Origin: Pseudomonas sp. PIC25
GTDB taxonomy: Bacteria; Pseudomonadota; Gammaproteobacteria; Pseudomonadales; Pseudomonadaceae
DNA length: 46,709 nt
Direction of reading: 5' to 3'
Assembly: GCF_002286785.1 (NCBI RefSeq)
Contig: NZ_MUJY01000041.1
Location: forward strand, 1 to 46,709
The notes under the pieces were generated by a model that saw nothing but the letters and a program-made list of their open reading frames with translations, made no database searches and was not told the DNA's origin. This document shows, one piece after another, positions 20,384 to 28,906 of this stretch (its first letter is position 1; each line of letters begins with the position of its first letter). The translations under genes were made by a program, and so were the position numbers.

Positions 20384-21946
20384 TTATATGTCGAAGCGAA
20401 GCCCACCCTGCCTTAACACAGATGACCTGCTAGCCAATAATGCAAAACCTAATGCAAGAAACGCAGAAGGGCTCCCGTAGTAAAAAACCCCATCCACCAT
20501 ACTTAGCATGAGTAGTGAAACCACTATGCCCATGCCTAGTGCAAGCCCCTCCTTTTCCAACGATCCACTTCTCGCCCCAAAGTAGGTCCGTACCCCTTCA
20601 ATAAATAACCACCCCAATGGAATTCCTATAATGAGTGTCCCCACAACTCCCCACTCGAGCAAAAACTGAACCAACCCATTGTGTGCTTGAGATATCTTTC
20701 CAAAATTCCAGACCAGCCTGAACCCGTCCCCTCCCCAGCCGAACAAAGGTCTTTGAAGTATATAATCAAGAAGATGAGTCCAGATCCACAGTCGACTACT
20801 ACTGAGGCGATTGAGAGAGTCTGCCGACTCCGAGCGAACCAGAGCCGACAACCATCCCAATCCCGGATGTTCGACCGCAAACAGAGCAGAGAGCAAAAAG
20901 GCCAATAATATACCAATAAGAAGCCATACCCAGACCCTTCCCTCTCGCCATGGAGCACTCACACCCATCAAGGCAACGCCACCGCCTATGCTCGCCAGGA
21001 ATGCTCCTCTACCACCACTCCAGAGCAGCATCGAGCCAGCCAACAAATACACAAGCCAAGATAAGATTCGATATCGCCCATCAGTCGATGAAATTACTGC
21101 CCAAGCACTTACTACGAGACCAACACAGAGAAAATAACCCAAATGACGAATATGCTGATAAAAAGGGGGGGATAAAAACCAGTCATAGCTCCATGGATCA
21201 GCCATCCCCATCCAAGCCTCAGACAAGACAAGTGCGTAAGAAAACACCCCAAACAGAACTGCCGCCGCACACCAACGGTGTCCTTCTTTATCCTCTCGCA
21301 ACCACAAATAAAGCCCCCAGCCCAACCCCGCATGCGCGGCAATTTGCGCCATACGCCCCCAGCCTAATACACCATACCCATCTTTAAGGATAAGTATATT
21401 TGAAAGGCCTAATGAAATACCGCCCAGACAGAAAAACAGCAAAAGCAAGCCAGCCCTGACTTCAGGCTTAAAGATAGTCAAAGCCAAAATCAACAACAAA
21501 AACTCTAATAGAGCAATGTTTACCTGATCCTCAAAAAGAGCCTCAGAATTAGAAAAAACCAATAAAACAAAAAATAAGAACACAGCAGAACGAAACAACA
21601 AAAAAAGCGCCTCGATACGCCAATCAACCCGCCAGAACCACAACCATACCCCCCAGACCATATGAGAAAATAAAAAAATCAACCCCTGCCATACAAAAAC
21701 AGGCTGCCCATCCAACCCAACCAAAAAACACCCAACAAAAAAAGAAAAGAAGACTCCACCAAAAGACAAACCAAATAAAAAACCGTCATTTAATCGCTGC
21801 ACTCGCCCTAGAAAAAGGCCGAGCATAACGAGAGCGGCCTCAAGCACCCCGAATGGCCAGTAACTCACGAACTCAGCAGAAACCAAGTACAAGCAGACTG
21901 CCAGCAAAAAACACGAGACCGCTTGTCGCCCCGCAATACTACTCAT
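20384..21946 (-). CDS. Wzy_C-family ligase, candidate pilin O-glycosyltransferase
   Basis: Polytopic inner-membrane protein of 520 residues with roughly a dozen hydrophobic segments. A large loop and the Wzy_C signature lie in the C-terminal half: LLWSGGRGAFLAS (Arg about residue 313), SSRLWIWTHLLDYI...PLFGWG (about 383-405) and QAHNGLVQFLLEWG (His about 422). The family transfers a lipid-linked glycan to lipid A core (WaaL), to sugar chains (Wzy) or to pilin (TfpO/PilO, PglL). Position two genes behind pilA and next to tRNA-Thr is where tfpO lies in some P. aeruginosa, so pilin is the likely acceptor; a lipopolysaccharide ligase cannot be excluded. It starts 15 bases after the upstream stop. 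I prefer ATG at 21946 to the in-frame GTG at 21955 (GGA a few bases upstream only; weak). Base use is much more AT-rich than neighbours, suggesting transfer. Confidence 0.8.
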   Translation of the reverse strand: MSSIAGRQAVSCFLLAVCLYLVSAEFVSYWPFGVLEAALVMLGLFLGRVQRLNDGFLFGLSFGGVFFSFFVGCFLVGLDGQPVFVWQGLIFLFSHMVWGVWLWFWRVDWRIEALFLLFRSAVFLFFVLLVFSNSEALFEDQVNIALLEFLLLILALTIFKPEVRAGLLLLFFCLGGISLGLSNILILKDGYGVLGWGRMAQIAAHAGLGWGLYLWLREDKEGHRWCAAAVLFGVFSYALVLSEAWMGMADPWSYDWFLSPPFYQHIRHLGYFLCVGLVVSAWAVISSTDGRYRILSWLVYLLAGSMLLWSGGRGAFLASIGGGVALMGVSAPWREGRVWVWLLIGILLAFLLSALFAVEHPGLGWLSALVRSESADSLNRLSSSRLWIWTHLLDYILQRPLFGWGGDGFRLVWNFGKISQAHNGLVQFLLEWGVVGTLIIGIPLGWLFIEGVRTYFGARSGSLEKEGLALGMGIVVSLLMLSMVDGVFYYGSPSAFLALGFALLASRSSVLRQGGLRFDI

Positions 21947-21961
21947 TTCGTCCACGCAGCA

Positions 21962-23806
21962 TCAAAACCCCTGACGATAAATATTAGAATATTTTTCTAT
22001 TTCTTCAATGTCAGCAGACGGCGCTTCCACTTGTCTAACAGGAACTCCGCGATCATCGAGGAGAAAGGAATAATACTTTTGCCGAGCAAAAGAATGCCAA
22101 GTTATATGATTACGGCACCGGAGCCCTATGTCTTTTGCAACCAGAAGGCGTGGTATCTCCTCTTCACGCAAACTTAGGCGCCCCCCCTCAATTCTGTAAA
22201 GGCCAATTGCCTGTGAAAACACCTCCGACTCTTTCAGATTTCGATAATCTGACGCAGCTTCAATACGTAGCCCTGTCTCTACTATTAAGCATGAATTTTT
22301 GTCCGATACCTCTATAGAGCCGGCCCCGACGTAGCGCTCTATTACTTCGCGCAAATTCAACAAGGATACTTGGTCATGTCTCACGCCAGGAGAGCTAGCG
22401 GGATAACCGTCTTGGAATACTGCCATGCCAAGAGCGATACGATTCTGATGATCACTGAGTATATCCGCCCCATGCCCATAACTTCTGAGCTCTGTAGACT
22501 TCCCGTCAAGCATCACGGTAGCTTCAAGCTCCCCGACCCCCTCACCATGGTCGGATAGCAAAACGACAAGTGCATTATCCAATCGCCCTTGCTCGCGCAA
22601 GCCTTGGATTATCTCGCCAATTTGCTGATCCACCACCTGCAATGCTCTGAGGTGTTGTTCTAGAAAGCGGTTGTCCAAATCCAGACTCAAGCTTGAATGA
22701 CGCGTCCGATAAGGAAAGTGGGCCGATTCCAGATGTACGGCCAGGAATATTGGCTTACTAGACTGTGCAGCCCGGAGCACGCCCTCAACGAAACCGGAGG
22801 AAGAATAGTTTGTATAAGACGCCACATTCAAATAGGAATAAGGCAACAAATACTCACTCAGCGCCGACTGCAGTAAAAAATTCGTCAGCGGCGTATCATT
22901 TACTCGCTGCAATAGGAAATCCAAAGCCCCGGCCCTGGGCCCCACCACACGATCGAACCCAAAGGACTCATCGATATTACAAAACCGGCGTTCATCTATT
23001 GCAAAGACAGTCTTATAACCTGACTCGCGCAAAACACTCGAAACCAAGCCTTGTCGCTGCACATGGCCCAAACTTCTAAGATTAAAAACAGCGCCATGGT
23101 CTGCTGGATACTTTCCACTCAGGATACTAACCCAAGCTGGAAAAGTTCGTCCTAGAGGAGTATAGGCTCTATCGAAGCGGAGACTTGCTTTCATTAACCC
23201 CCTCATGTTTGGCAGAAGATTTTCGTATCGAGAAAGGACATCTCCAGACAATGAGTCAACGCCAATTAGAATTACGTTCCTGCCTTCTGCCGGCACGCCC
23301 ACCTCGCCGGAAACCTCCGCCCAACCAAAGCCCATACCAGCCAAAACTGTGAAAAATGCGAAAGAACGCCAAGTACCGCCCCAGGCTAGCGAAATAAAAA
23401 CCCCCGCCCAAAGGGCTAGCAGGGCTTCGAAAGACCACACAGGAAGGAAGGACAGAACAGCCGAATAGCTAGAGGCAGGAAAATATCTAGAGTTAACAGC
23501 CATTAACGACAGCCACCCTAGGAGTAAAAGCAACATTTCCCCATAGTTGCCTTTCACCCCTAACGCCTTGGCAGCTCTACGCCCCAGCCAGCAGAAAGAT
23601 AAGAAAAAGATAAGAAGCAGACCAAGGTGCACTAAAAAACAAACCGCAAGGCCGGCAGCAAGTGAAAAATCAAACGCTAGAAAAATCGCCCGCCAATTGA
23701 AACCGCCTTCTTCAGAGAGAGAGCCAAGATCTAAAAATAGAGGAAAATAATAGAAAAGGCCAAAGAGAAGGAAGAAGAGGAACCTGCACACATTCAAAAA
23801 CCCCAA
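21962..23806 (-). CDS. Membrane-bound alkaline-phosphatase-superfamily (sulfatase-fold) transferase behind pilA
   Basis: A 614-residue protein with about five N-terminal membrane segments (near residues 5-25, 38-72, 90-105, 118-142, 146-163) and a large domain facing the periplasm. The domain has AlkP/sulfatase metal and nucleophile motifs: NVILIGVDSLSGD (Asp184), LGRTFPAWVSILSG (Thr221 nucleophile), LLSDHGEGVG (Asp419, His420) and SYGHG (His445). This layout is that of EptA, LtaS/OpgB and Neisseria PptA, which move phosphoethanolamine or phosphoglycerol from lipids; no Cys/Ser formylglycine motif for a true sulfatase is seen. A C-terminal part of about 130 residues is unassigned. It lies between the pilA terminator and the Wzy_C ligase gene. 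There is no ATG near the start: TTG at 23806 is used here, GTG at 23791 (GGGG 9 bases upstream) is equally possible. Codon use is AT-rich. Acceptor and donor are unknown; pilin is the suggestion from position. Confidence 0.8.
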   Translation of the reverse strand: MGFLNVCRFLFFLLFGLFYYFPLFLDLGSLSEEGGFNWRAIFLAFDFSLAAGLAVCFLVHLGLLLIFFLSFCWLGRRAAKALGVKGNYGEMLLLLLGWLSLMAVNSRYFPASSYSAVLSFLPVWSFEALLALWAGVFISLAWGGTWRSFAFFTVLAGMGFGWAEVSGEVGVPAEGRNVILIGVDSLSGDVLSRYENLLPNMRGLMKASLRFDRAYTPLGRTFPAWVSILSGKYPADHGAVFNLRSLGHVQRQGLVSSVLRESGYKTVFAIDERRFCNIDESFGFDRVVGPRAGALDFLLQRVNDTPLTNFLLQSALSEYLLPYSYLNVASYTNYSSSGFVEGVLRAAQSSKPIFLAVHLESAHFPYRTRHSSLSLDLDNRFLEQHLRALQVVDQQIGEIIQGLREQGRLDNALVVLLSDHGEGVGELEATVMLDGKSTELRSYGHGADILSDHQNRIALGMAVFQDGYPASSPGVRHDQVSLLNLREVIERYVGAGSIEVSDKNSCLIVETGLRIEAASDYRNLKESEVFSQAIGLYRIEGGRLSLREEEIPRLLVAKDIGLRCRNHITWHSFARQKYYSFLLDDRGVPVRQVEAPSADIEEIEKYSNIYRQGF

Positions 23807-23821
23807 CCACCACCAAAAAAG

Positions 23822-23850
23822 AAAAAGCCACGCTTACGCGTGGCTTTTTT
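23822..23850 (-). terminator. pilA terminator
   Basis: AAAAAGCCACGC-TTAC-GCGTGGCTTTTTT is a near-perfect hairpin with A and T runs at both sides, 4 bases behind the pilA stop. Read on the minus strand it ends in CTTTTTCTTTTTT. It should limit but not abolish reading into the two genes downstream, which have no obvious promoter. Confidence 0.9.
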
Positions 23851-23853
23851 CGA

Positions 23854-24273
23854 TTAAGCGCCGCTGCGGCAGTTGCTCGGACGGTACTTTGTACTCACGG
23901 TACCGCCAGTGCAAGTCCAGGTGATGCCACCAGAAGTAACGTTGGGCTGCAGAATAATAGTTCTTCCGGCATCGACTTTGTTGTTATACGTGATAGTAAT
24001 GGCACCGTTGGCGCCTACAGCAACCCCGGTAACTGCGTTGCCAGTAATACTGGTAGCCAGCCCAGCAGCAGTGTTAGTGGTCGGCATGGTGCCTTGCGAA
24101 GAATAGTACTCAGCCACAGCCGCCTTCGCCCCGGCAGCAAGCGTCAGACCTTCGGATACATGGGAACGCTTGGTGTAATCCTGATAAGCCGGCAGAGCAA
24201 TAGCAGCCAGGATACCAATAATCGCAACAACGATCATCAGTTCGATCAGCGTAAAACCTTTTTGAGCTTTCAT
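23854..24273 (-). CDS. pilA: Major type IV pilin
   Basis: Type IVa prepilin of 139 residues. A six-residue leader (MKAQKG) is cut before Phe1; the mature protein has Glu5 in [27 protein letters not shown] and the long N-terminal helix. Near the C-terminus WTC and SNC enclose 13 residues (the disulfide D-region), followed by RSGA. PilD cleaves and methylates the N-terminus. AGGAG is 9 bases before the ATG, and a sigma-54 promoter lies upstream. P. aeruginosa group I pilins are glycosylated on a C-terminal serine; here a serine is three residues from the end (S-G-A), which could be a modification site but is not in the same position. Divergent from pilB. Confidence 0.97.
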   Translation of the reverse strand: MKAQKGFTLIELMIVVAIIGILAAIALPAYQDYTKRSHVSEGLTLAAGAKAAVAEYYSSQGTMPTTNTAAGLATSITGNAVTGVAVGANGAITITYNNKVDAGRTIILQPNVTSGGITWTCTGGTVSTKYRPSNCRSGA

Positions 24274-24320
24274 TTAAGACTTCTCCTAAGTTAATAGGCC
24301 AGGTGACCTGCCTGATACCC

Positions 24321-24336
24321 TGCATGTAGCATGCCA
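24321..24336 (-). promoter_or_regulatory. Sigma-54 promoter of pilA
   Basis: On the minus strand TGGCAT-GCTAC-ATGC-A has the GG and GC dinucleotides with 10 bases between, matching the -24/-12 consensus TGGCAC-N5-TTGC. Transcription would start near 24311, about 38 bases before the pilA ATG. PilR, encoded at the right edge of the window, is the expected activator. Confidence 0.85.
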
Positions 24337-24374
24337 ACTCCGGCATCCGCCATTCTTCGTCCCTTCCCACGCCA

Positions 24375-24439
24375 GATCTACGCACCACCCTAAATTTTTT
24401 CGCCATCTTGTGACGTTTTTTGGCACCTGATCTACGCAC
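24375..24439 (-). promoter_or_regulatory. Direct repeats upstream of the pilA sigma-54 promoter
   Basis: The 11-base sequence GTGCGTAGATC occurs twice on the minus strand, at 24385-24375 and 24439-24429, centred about 69 and 123 bases upstream of the predicted start site and 54 bases (about five helical turns) apart. This is where PilR upstream sites would be expected. Whether PilR binds them is inferred. Confidence 0.5.
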
Positions 24440-24496
24440 ATTTGGCAGTGCTGGGCTACTGCGATATAAGGCAGCAGTGCTGAATGAGGTTTTTGC

Positions 24497-26200
24497 ATGA
24501 ACGACAGCGTGTCCCTTTCCGGCTTGGCGAAGCAATTGGTGCTGGCAGAACTGCTAGACGAGCGAAGCGCTCAGCAGGCGCAAGCCCAAGCCCATAGAAA
24601 TAAATTGTCCCTAGTCACCTATCTGGTGCAAAACAAACTGGTAAAAGGTCGAGCCTTGGCTGAACTGGCCGCCGAGCAGTTTGGGGTGGCATTCCTTGAC
24701 CTCAACGCTATAGATAAAGAAGGACAGCCTAAGGACCTCGTCAGCGAAAAGCTGATTCGACAGCACCGCGTCCTCCCTCTCTGGCGCAGAGGGAACAAGC
24801 TATTCGTTGCAGTTTCCGACCCAGCTAACCACCAGGCCGTCACAGATATTCAATTCAGCACCGGCCTTAATACGGAATCCATTCTGGTCGAAGATGACAA
24901 GCTAGGCGATGCGATCGAAAAGTTTTTCGAGAGCAGCGCCAGTGGCATGGAAGATCTGGGTGATGTCGATCTGGACGGCGTGGATATCGAGGCCGTAGAC
25001 GAAGACAAGGCAGATGCTGGCGCGGGCGGTGACACCGATGACGCCCCTGTGGTTCGCTTTGTCAATAAAATGCTGCTTGATGCGATTAAAGGCGGCTCTT
25101 CGGACCTTCACTTCGAGCCTTACGAAAAAGCTTATCGCGTACGATTCCGTACTGACGGCATTCTGCACGAGGTTGCCAAGCCCCCCATTCAATTGGCCAG
25201 CCGGATTGCAGCACGCCTCAAGGTCATGGCTAGTCTGGACATTTCCGAACGACGCAAGCCTCAGGATGGCCGGATAAAGATGAAGATTTCCAAATCCAAG
25301 GCCATCGACTTTCGCGTCAATACGCTCCCTACTCTGTGGGGCGAAAAGATTGTGATGCGTATCCTTGATCCATCCAGCGCACAGATGGGTATTGATGCCC
25401 TAGGTTACGAGGAGGATCAGAAGGAACTCTATATGAATGCCCTGAAACAACCCCAGGGCATGATTCTGGTGACCGGCCCGACTGGTTCGGGGAAAACCGT
25501 ATCCCTCTATACCGGCCTCAATATCCTTAATACCGTGGACATCAATATTTCAACGGCCGAGGACCCGGTGGAAATCAACCTGGAAGGCATCAACCAGGTC
25601 AACGTTAACCCACGCCAAGGCATGGATTTCGCCCAAGCGCTTCGTGCCTTCCTGCGCCAGGACCCGGACGTGATCATGGTGGGTGAGATCCGCGACCTGG
25701 AAACCGCCGAAATCGCCATCAAGGCCGCCCAGACCGGCCACATGGTGATGTCGACGCTCCATACCAACAGCGCGGCGGAAACGCTAACGCGCCTACGCAA
25801 TATGGGCGTCCCGGCGTTCAATATCGCTACGTCGGTCAATCTGATCATCGCCCAGCGCCTGGCACGCAAGCTTTGCGGCAGCTGCAAGAAGGAAATCGAC
25901 GTTCCTCGTGAAGCCCTGCTGAAGGAAGGGTTTCCCGAAGACAAGATCGGAACCTTCAAAATCTATGGCCCGGTCGGCTGTGAAAATTGCAAGGGCGGCT
26001 ACAAGGGCCGTGTCGGTATTTATGAAGTGGTTAAAATTACGCCAGCGCTCCAACGGATTATCATGGAAGAAGGTAACTCCATCGATATCGCCGCCCAGGC
26101 GCGAAGAGATGGCTTCAATGACCTACGCACCTCGGGCCTGCTCAAGGCCATGCAGGGCGTCACCAGCCTCGAAGAAGTCAACCGCGTGACCAAGGAATAA
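24497..26200 (+). CDS. pilB: Type IV pilus extension ATPase
   Basis: Cytoplasmic hexameric ATPase of 567 residues that powers pilus extension. An N-terminal MshEN-like region (1-145) and an acidic linker precede the core: SSDLHFEPYE, Walker A GPTGSGKT (about residue 328), the Asp box EDPVE, Walker B FLRQDPDVIMVGEIRD, and the His box MSTLHTNSA. The zinc tetracysteine CGSC...CENC follows. Length matches P. aeruginosa PilB (566). Divergent from pilA and followed 5 bases later by pilC. The first third is more AT-rich than the core. Confidence 0.97.
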   Translation: MNDSVSLSGLAKQLVLAELLDERSAQQAQAQAHRNKLSLVTYLVQNKLVKGRALAELAAEQFGVAFLDLNAIDKEGQPKDLVSEKLIRQHRVLPLWRRGNKLFVAVSDPANHQAVTDIQFSTGLNTESILVEDDKLGDAIEKFFESSASGMEDLGDVDLDGVDIEAVDEDKADAGAGGDTDDAPVVRFVNKMLLDAIKGGSSDLHFEPYEKAYRVRFRTDGILHEVAKPPIQLASRIAARLKVMASLDISERRKPQDGRIKMKISKSKAIDFRVNTLPTLWGEKIVMRILDPSSAQMGIDALGYEEDQKELYMNALKQPQGMILVTGPTGSGKTVSLYTGLNILNTVDINISTAEDPVEINLEGINQVNVNPRQGMDFAQALRAFLRQDPDVIMVGEIRDLETAEIAIKAAQTGHMVMSTLHTNSAAETLTRLRNMGVPAFNIATSVNLIIAQRLARKLCGSCKKEIDVPREALLKEGFPEDKIGTFKIYGPVGCENCKGGYKGRVGIYEVVKITPALQRIIMEEGNSIDIAAQARRDGFNDLRTSGLLKAMQGVTSLEEVNRVTKE

Positions 26201-26205
26201 CTCCA

Positions 26206-27423
26206 ATGGCGGAAAAAGCGTTGAAAACCAGTGTCTTCGCCTGGGAGGGCACAGACAAGAGAGGAACCAAGGTCAAAGGTGAACTGGCCGGGCAAAACCC
26301 TGCTTTGGTCAAGGCCCAACTACGTAAACAGGGCATCAACCCGATCAAGGTACGTAAGAAATCGGTATCACTTTTCAGTGCCGGCAAGAAGATCAAACCG
26401 CTGGATATCGCTTTGTTTACCCGCCAGATGGCGACCATGATGAAGGCAGGCGTTCCTCTGCTCCAGTCCTTCGACATCATTGGCGAAGGGTTTGAAAACC
26501 CCAATATGCGCAAATTGGTTGACGAAGTTAAGCAAGAAGTGGCTGCAGGCAATAGCTTTGCGGCATCGCTCCGTAAAAAGCCTCAATATTTTGATGACCT
26601 GTACTGCAATTTGGTGGACTCTGGCGAGCAATCAGGCGCCCTGGAGACCTTGCTAGATCGCGTGGCCACTTATAAAGAGAAAACCGAGGCTCTGAAAGCC
26701 AAGATCAAGAAAGCCATGACCTACCCTATTGCGGTCGTGGTTGTTGCGATCATCGTATCAGCCATCCTCCTCATAAAGGTTGTTCCACAATTTCAATCCG
26801 TGTTTGAAAATTTTGGAGCAGAGCTCCCAGCCTTTACCATGATGGTCATTAATCTTTCGGAACTTCTCCAAGAGTGGTGGTTTATAGTTCTGATTTGTTT
26901 CTTTGCAATTGGCTTCTCCTTTAAAGAGCTTCATAAACGCTCAGAAGGTTTCCGAAACTGGATTGACCGGGCAGTTTTGAAGCTGCCAATTGTGGGCGAC
27001 ATTTTATATAAATCGGCTGTTGCCCGTTACGCAAGGACATTATCGACTACTTTTGCCGCTGGCGTTCCACTCGTTGATGCTCTTGACTCTGTCTCTGGCG
27101 CTACCGGTAATGTGGTTTTCAAGAGCGCAGTCAACAAGATCAAACAAGATGTCTCCACCGGCATGCAGCTAAATTTTTCCATGCGCACGACAGCAGTATT
27201 CCCTGCCATGGCAGTGCAAATGACAGCCATTGGCGAAGAGTCGGGTGCTTTGGATGACATGTTGGACAAGGTGGCAAGCTTTTATGAAGAAGAAGTTGAC
27301 AATATGGTTGATAGTCTTACCAGCCTTATGGAACCCATGATTATGGCCGTCCTCGGTGTGTTGGTCGGCGGTTTGATCATCGCCATGTACCTTCCGATCT
27401 TCCAGCTGGGCTCTGTGGTTTAA
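26206..27423 (+). CDS. pilC: Type IV pilus inner-membrane platform protein
   Basis: Polytopic platform protein of 405 residues linking the ATPase to pilin insertion. Two GspF/T2SS-F domains are visible: one starting DIALFTRQMATMMKAGVPLLQ (about residue 65) and one starting YARTLSTTFAAGVPLVDAL (about 268), each followed by hydrophobic helices (AVVVVAIIVSAILLIKVVPQFQ; MEPMIMAVLGVLVGGLIIAMYLP). It begins 5 bases after pilB and is followed 2 bases later by pilD. The stretch around 26580-27340 is visibly AT-richer with more A/T third positions than the pilB core or pilD, suggesting local recombination. Confidence 0.97.
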   Translation: MAEKALKTSVFAWEGTDKRGTKVKGELAGQNPALVKAQLRKQGINPIKVRKKSVSLFSAGKKIKPLDIALFTRQMATMMKAGVPLLQSFDIIGEGFENPNMRKLVDEVKQEVAAGNSFAASLRKKPQYFDDLYCNLVDSGEQSGALETLLDRVATYKEKTEALKAKIKKAMTYPIAVVVVAIIVSAILLIKVVPQFQSVFENFGAELPAFTMMVINLSELLQEWWFIVLICFFAIGFSFKELHKRSEGFRNWIDRAVLKLPIVGDILYKSAVARYARTLSTTFAAGVPLVDALDSVSGATGNVVFKSAVNKIKQDVSTGMQLNFSMRTTAVFPAMAVQMTAIGEESGALDDMLDKVASFYEEEVDNMVDSLTSLMEPMIMAVLGVLVGGLIIAMYLPIFQLGSVV

Positions 27424-27425
27424 AC

Positions 27426-28298
27426 ATGCCTTTGATCGACTTTTTGGCCAGCCATGTGCTGGCCTTTGTTTTATGTGCGTTGGTGCTGGGGCTGTTGATT
27501 GGCAGCTTTCTCAATGTGGTGATTCATCGTTTGCCGAAGATGATGCACCGGGATTGGCAAAGTCAGGCCAGGGAGTTGCTGGGCCTGCCGGCTGAGGACA
27601 GCGGGCCTGTTTTCAATCTGGTACTGCCGCATTCGCGCTGCCCTCACTGCAATCACCAGATCAAAGCGTGGGAGAACATTCCCATCGTCAGTTATCTGGC
27701 GCTGCGCGGTAGATGTTCGGCCTGCAAGGCGCCTATCAGTGTGCGTTATCCGCTGGTTGAGCTGGCCTGCGGCTTGTTGTCGGCTTACGTGGCTTGGCAT
27801 TTCGGTTTCGGCTGGGCGGCCGGGGTGGCTTTGGTGCTGACCTGGGGCTTGCTGGCGATGAGCATGATCGATGCCGATCACCAGTTGCTGCCTGACGCCT
27901 TGGTGCTGCCGTTGCTCTGGCTGGGCCTGATCGTCAACAGCTTCGGGCTTTTCGCCAGTCTGGAGGATGCGCTCTGGGGGGCGGTGGCCGGTTATCTGAG
28001 CCTGTGGTCGGTGTATTGGCTGTTCAAGCTGATCACCGGTAAGGAAGGCATGGGCTATGGCGACTTCAAGTTGCTGGCCATGCTCGGTGCCTGGGGTGGC
28101 TGGCAGATTCTTCCGTTGACCATCCTGCTGTCGTCTCTGGTCGGGGCCGTGCTGGGTGTGATCATGCTGCGCTTGCGCAACGCGGAGACCAGCACGCCGA
28201 TTCCCTTCGGCCCTTATCTGGCCATCGCTGGCTGGATTGCTTTGCTCTGGGGTGATCAAATAACCGGTACCTATTTGCAGTTCGCCGGTTTCAAATGA
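27426..28298 (+). CDS. pilD: Prepilin peptidase/N-methyltransferase
   Basis: Inner-membrane aspartic protease of 290 residues that cleaves and N-methylates type IV pilins and type II secretion pseudopilins. The N-terminal cytoplasmic domain has the zinc CPHC...CSAC pairs; the catalytic aspartates lie in [11 protein letters not shown] and [11 protein letters not shown]. Multiple membrane helices follow. It begins 2 bases behind pilC and overlaps coaE by 4 bases (ATGA), so all are one transcript. Confidence 0.97.
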   Translation: MPLIDFLASHVLAFVLCALVLGLLIGSFLNVVIHRLPKMMHRDWQSQARELLGLPAEDSGPVFNLVLPHSRCPHCNHQIKAWENIPIVSYLALRGRCSACKAPISVRYPLVELACGLLSAYVAWHFGFGWAAGVALVLTWGLLAMSMIDADHQLLPDALVLPLLWLGLIVNSFGLFASLEDALWGAVAGYLSLWSVYWLFKLITGKEGMGYGDFKLLAMLGAWGGWQILPLTILLSSLVGAVLGVIMLRLRNAETSTPIPFGPYLAIAGWIALLWGDQITGTYLQFAGFK

Positions 28299-28906
28299 GT
28301 AAACCTTGGATTCTGGGCCTGACGGGCGGTATCGGCAGTGGCAAGACCGCCGTCGCCCAGCATTTCATCGATCTTGGCGTCCATCTCGTGGATGCCGACC
28401 ACGCTGCACGCTGGGTCGTCGAACCCGGGCGCCCTGCCCTGGATCGCATCGCCGAGCATTTCGGGGAAGAAGTTCTCCTGCCTGATGGACAACTGGATCG
28501 CGCCGCGCTGCGAGGACGGATTTTCCAGAATCCCGAGGAGCGGCGCTGGCTGGAAGGTCTCCTGCACCCCTTGATCGGCCAGGAAATTCTGGCCCATCTC
28601 GGTCGTGCCGAGTCCCCCTACGCGATTCTGGTGTCTCCGCTGCTGGTCGAGTCCGGACAGCATCGCCTGGCTCAGCGCGTCCTGGTGGTGGACGCCCCGG
28701 AGCATCTGCAACTCGCCCGGACCATCCAGCGCGATCAAGTGACCGAAGAGCAAGTACATGCCATCCTTCAAGTGCAGGCCAAGCGTGAGGAGCGCTTGCA
28801 CCATGCGGACGACGTGATCGTCAACGACCGCGATTTGAGCTGGTTGAAGGCCGAAGTCGAGCGGCTGCATCACTTCTACCTGACCTTGCGCGGAGGCCAG
28901 CCATGA
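28295..28906 (+). CDS. coaE: Dephospho-CoA kinase
   Basis: Final enzyme of coenzyme A synthesis, 203 residues: phosphorylates dephospho-CoA on the ribose 3' position. Walker [15 protein letters not shown] at the N-terminus, [14 protein letters not shown] and the lid region with [12 protein letters not shown] are present. ATGA overlaps link it to pilD upstream and yacG downstream, as in most pseudomonads. Confidence 0.97.
   Translation: MSKPWILGLTGGIGSGKTAVAQHFIDLGVHLVDADHAARWVVEPGRPALDRIAEHFGEEVLLPDGQLDRAALRGRIFQNPEERRWLEGLLHPLIGQEILAHLGRAESPYAILVSPLLVESGQHRLAQRVLVVDAPEHLQLARTIQRDQVTEEQVHAILQVQAKREERLHHADDVIVNDRDLSWLKAEVERLHHFYLTLRGGQP

Noticed and set aside
21962..23806. True sulfatase activity for the AlkP-superfamily enzyme
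   Set aside because: No C/S-x-P-x-R formylglycine motif; the nucleophile position is Thr in the GRTFPAW context, as in phosphotransferases.
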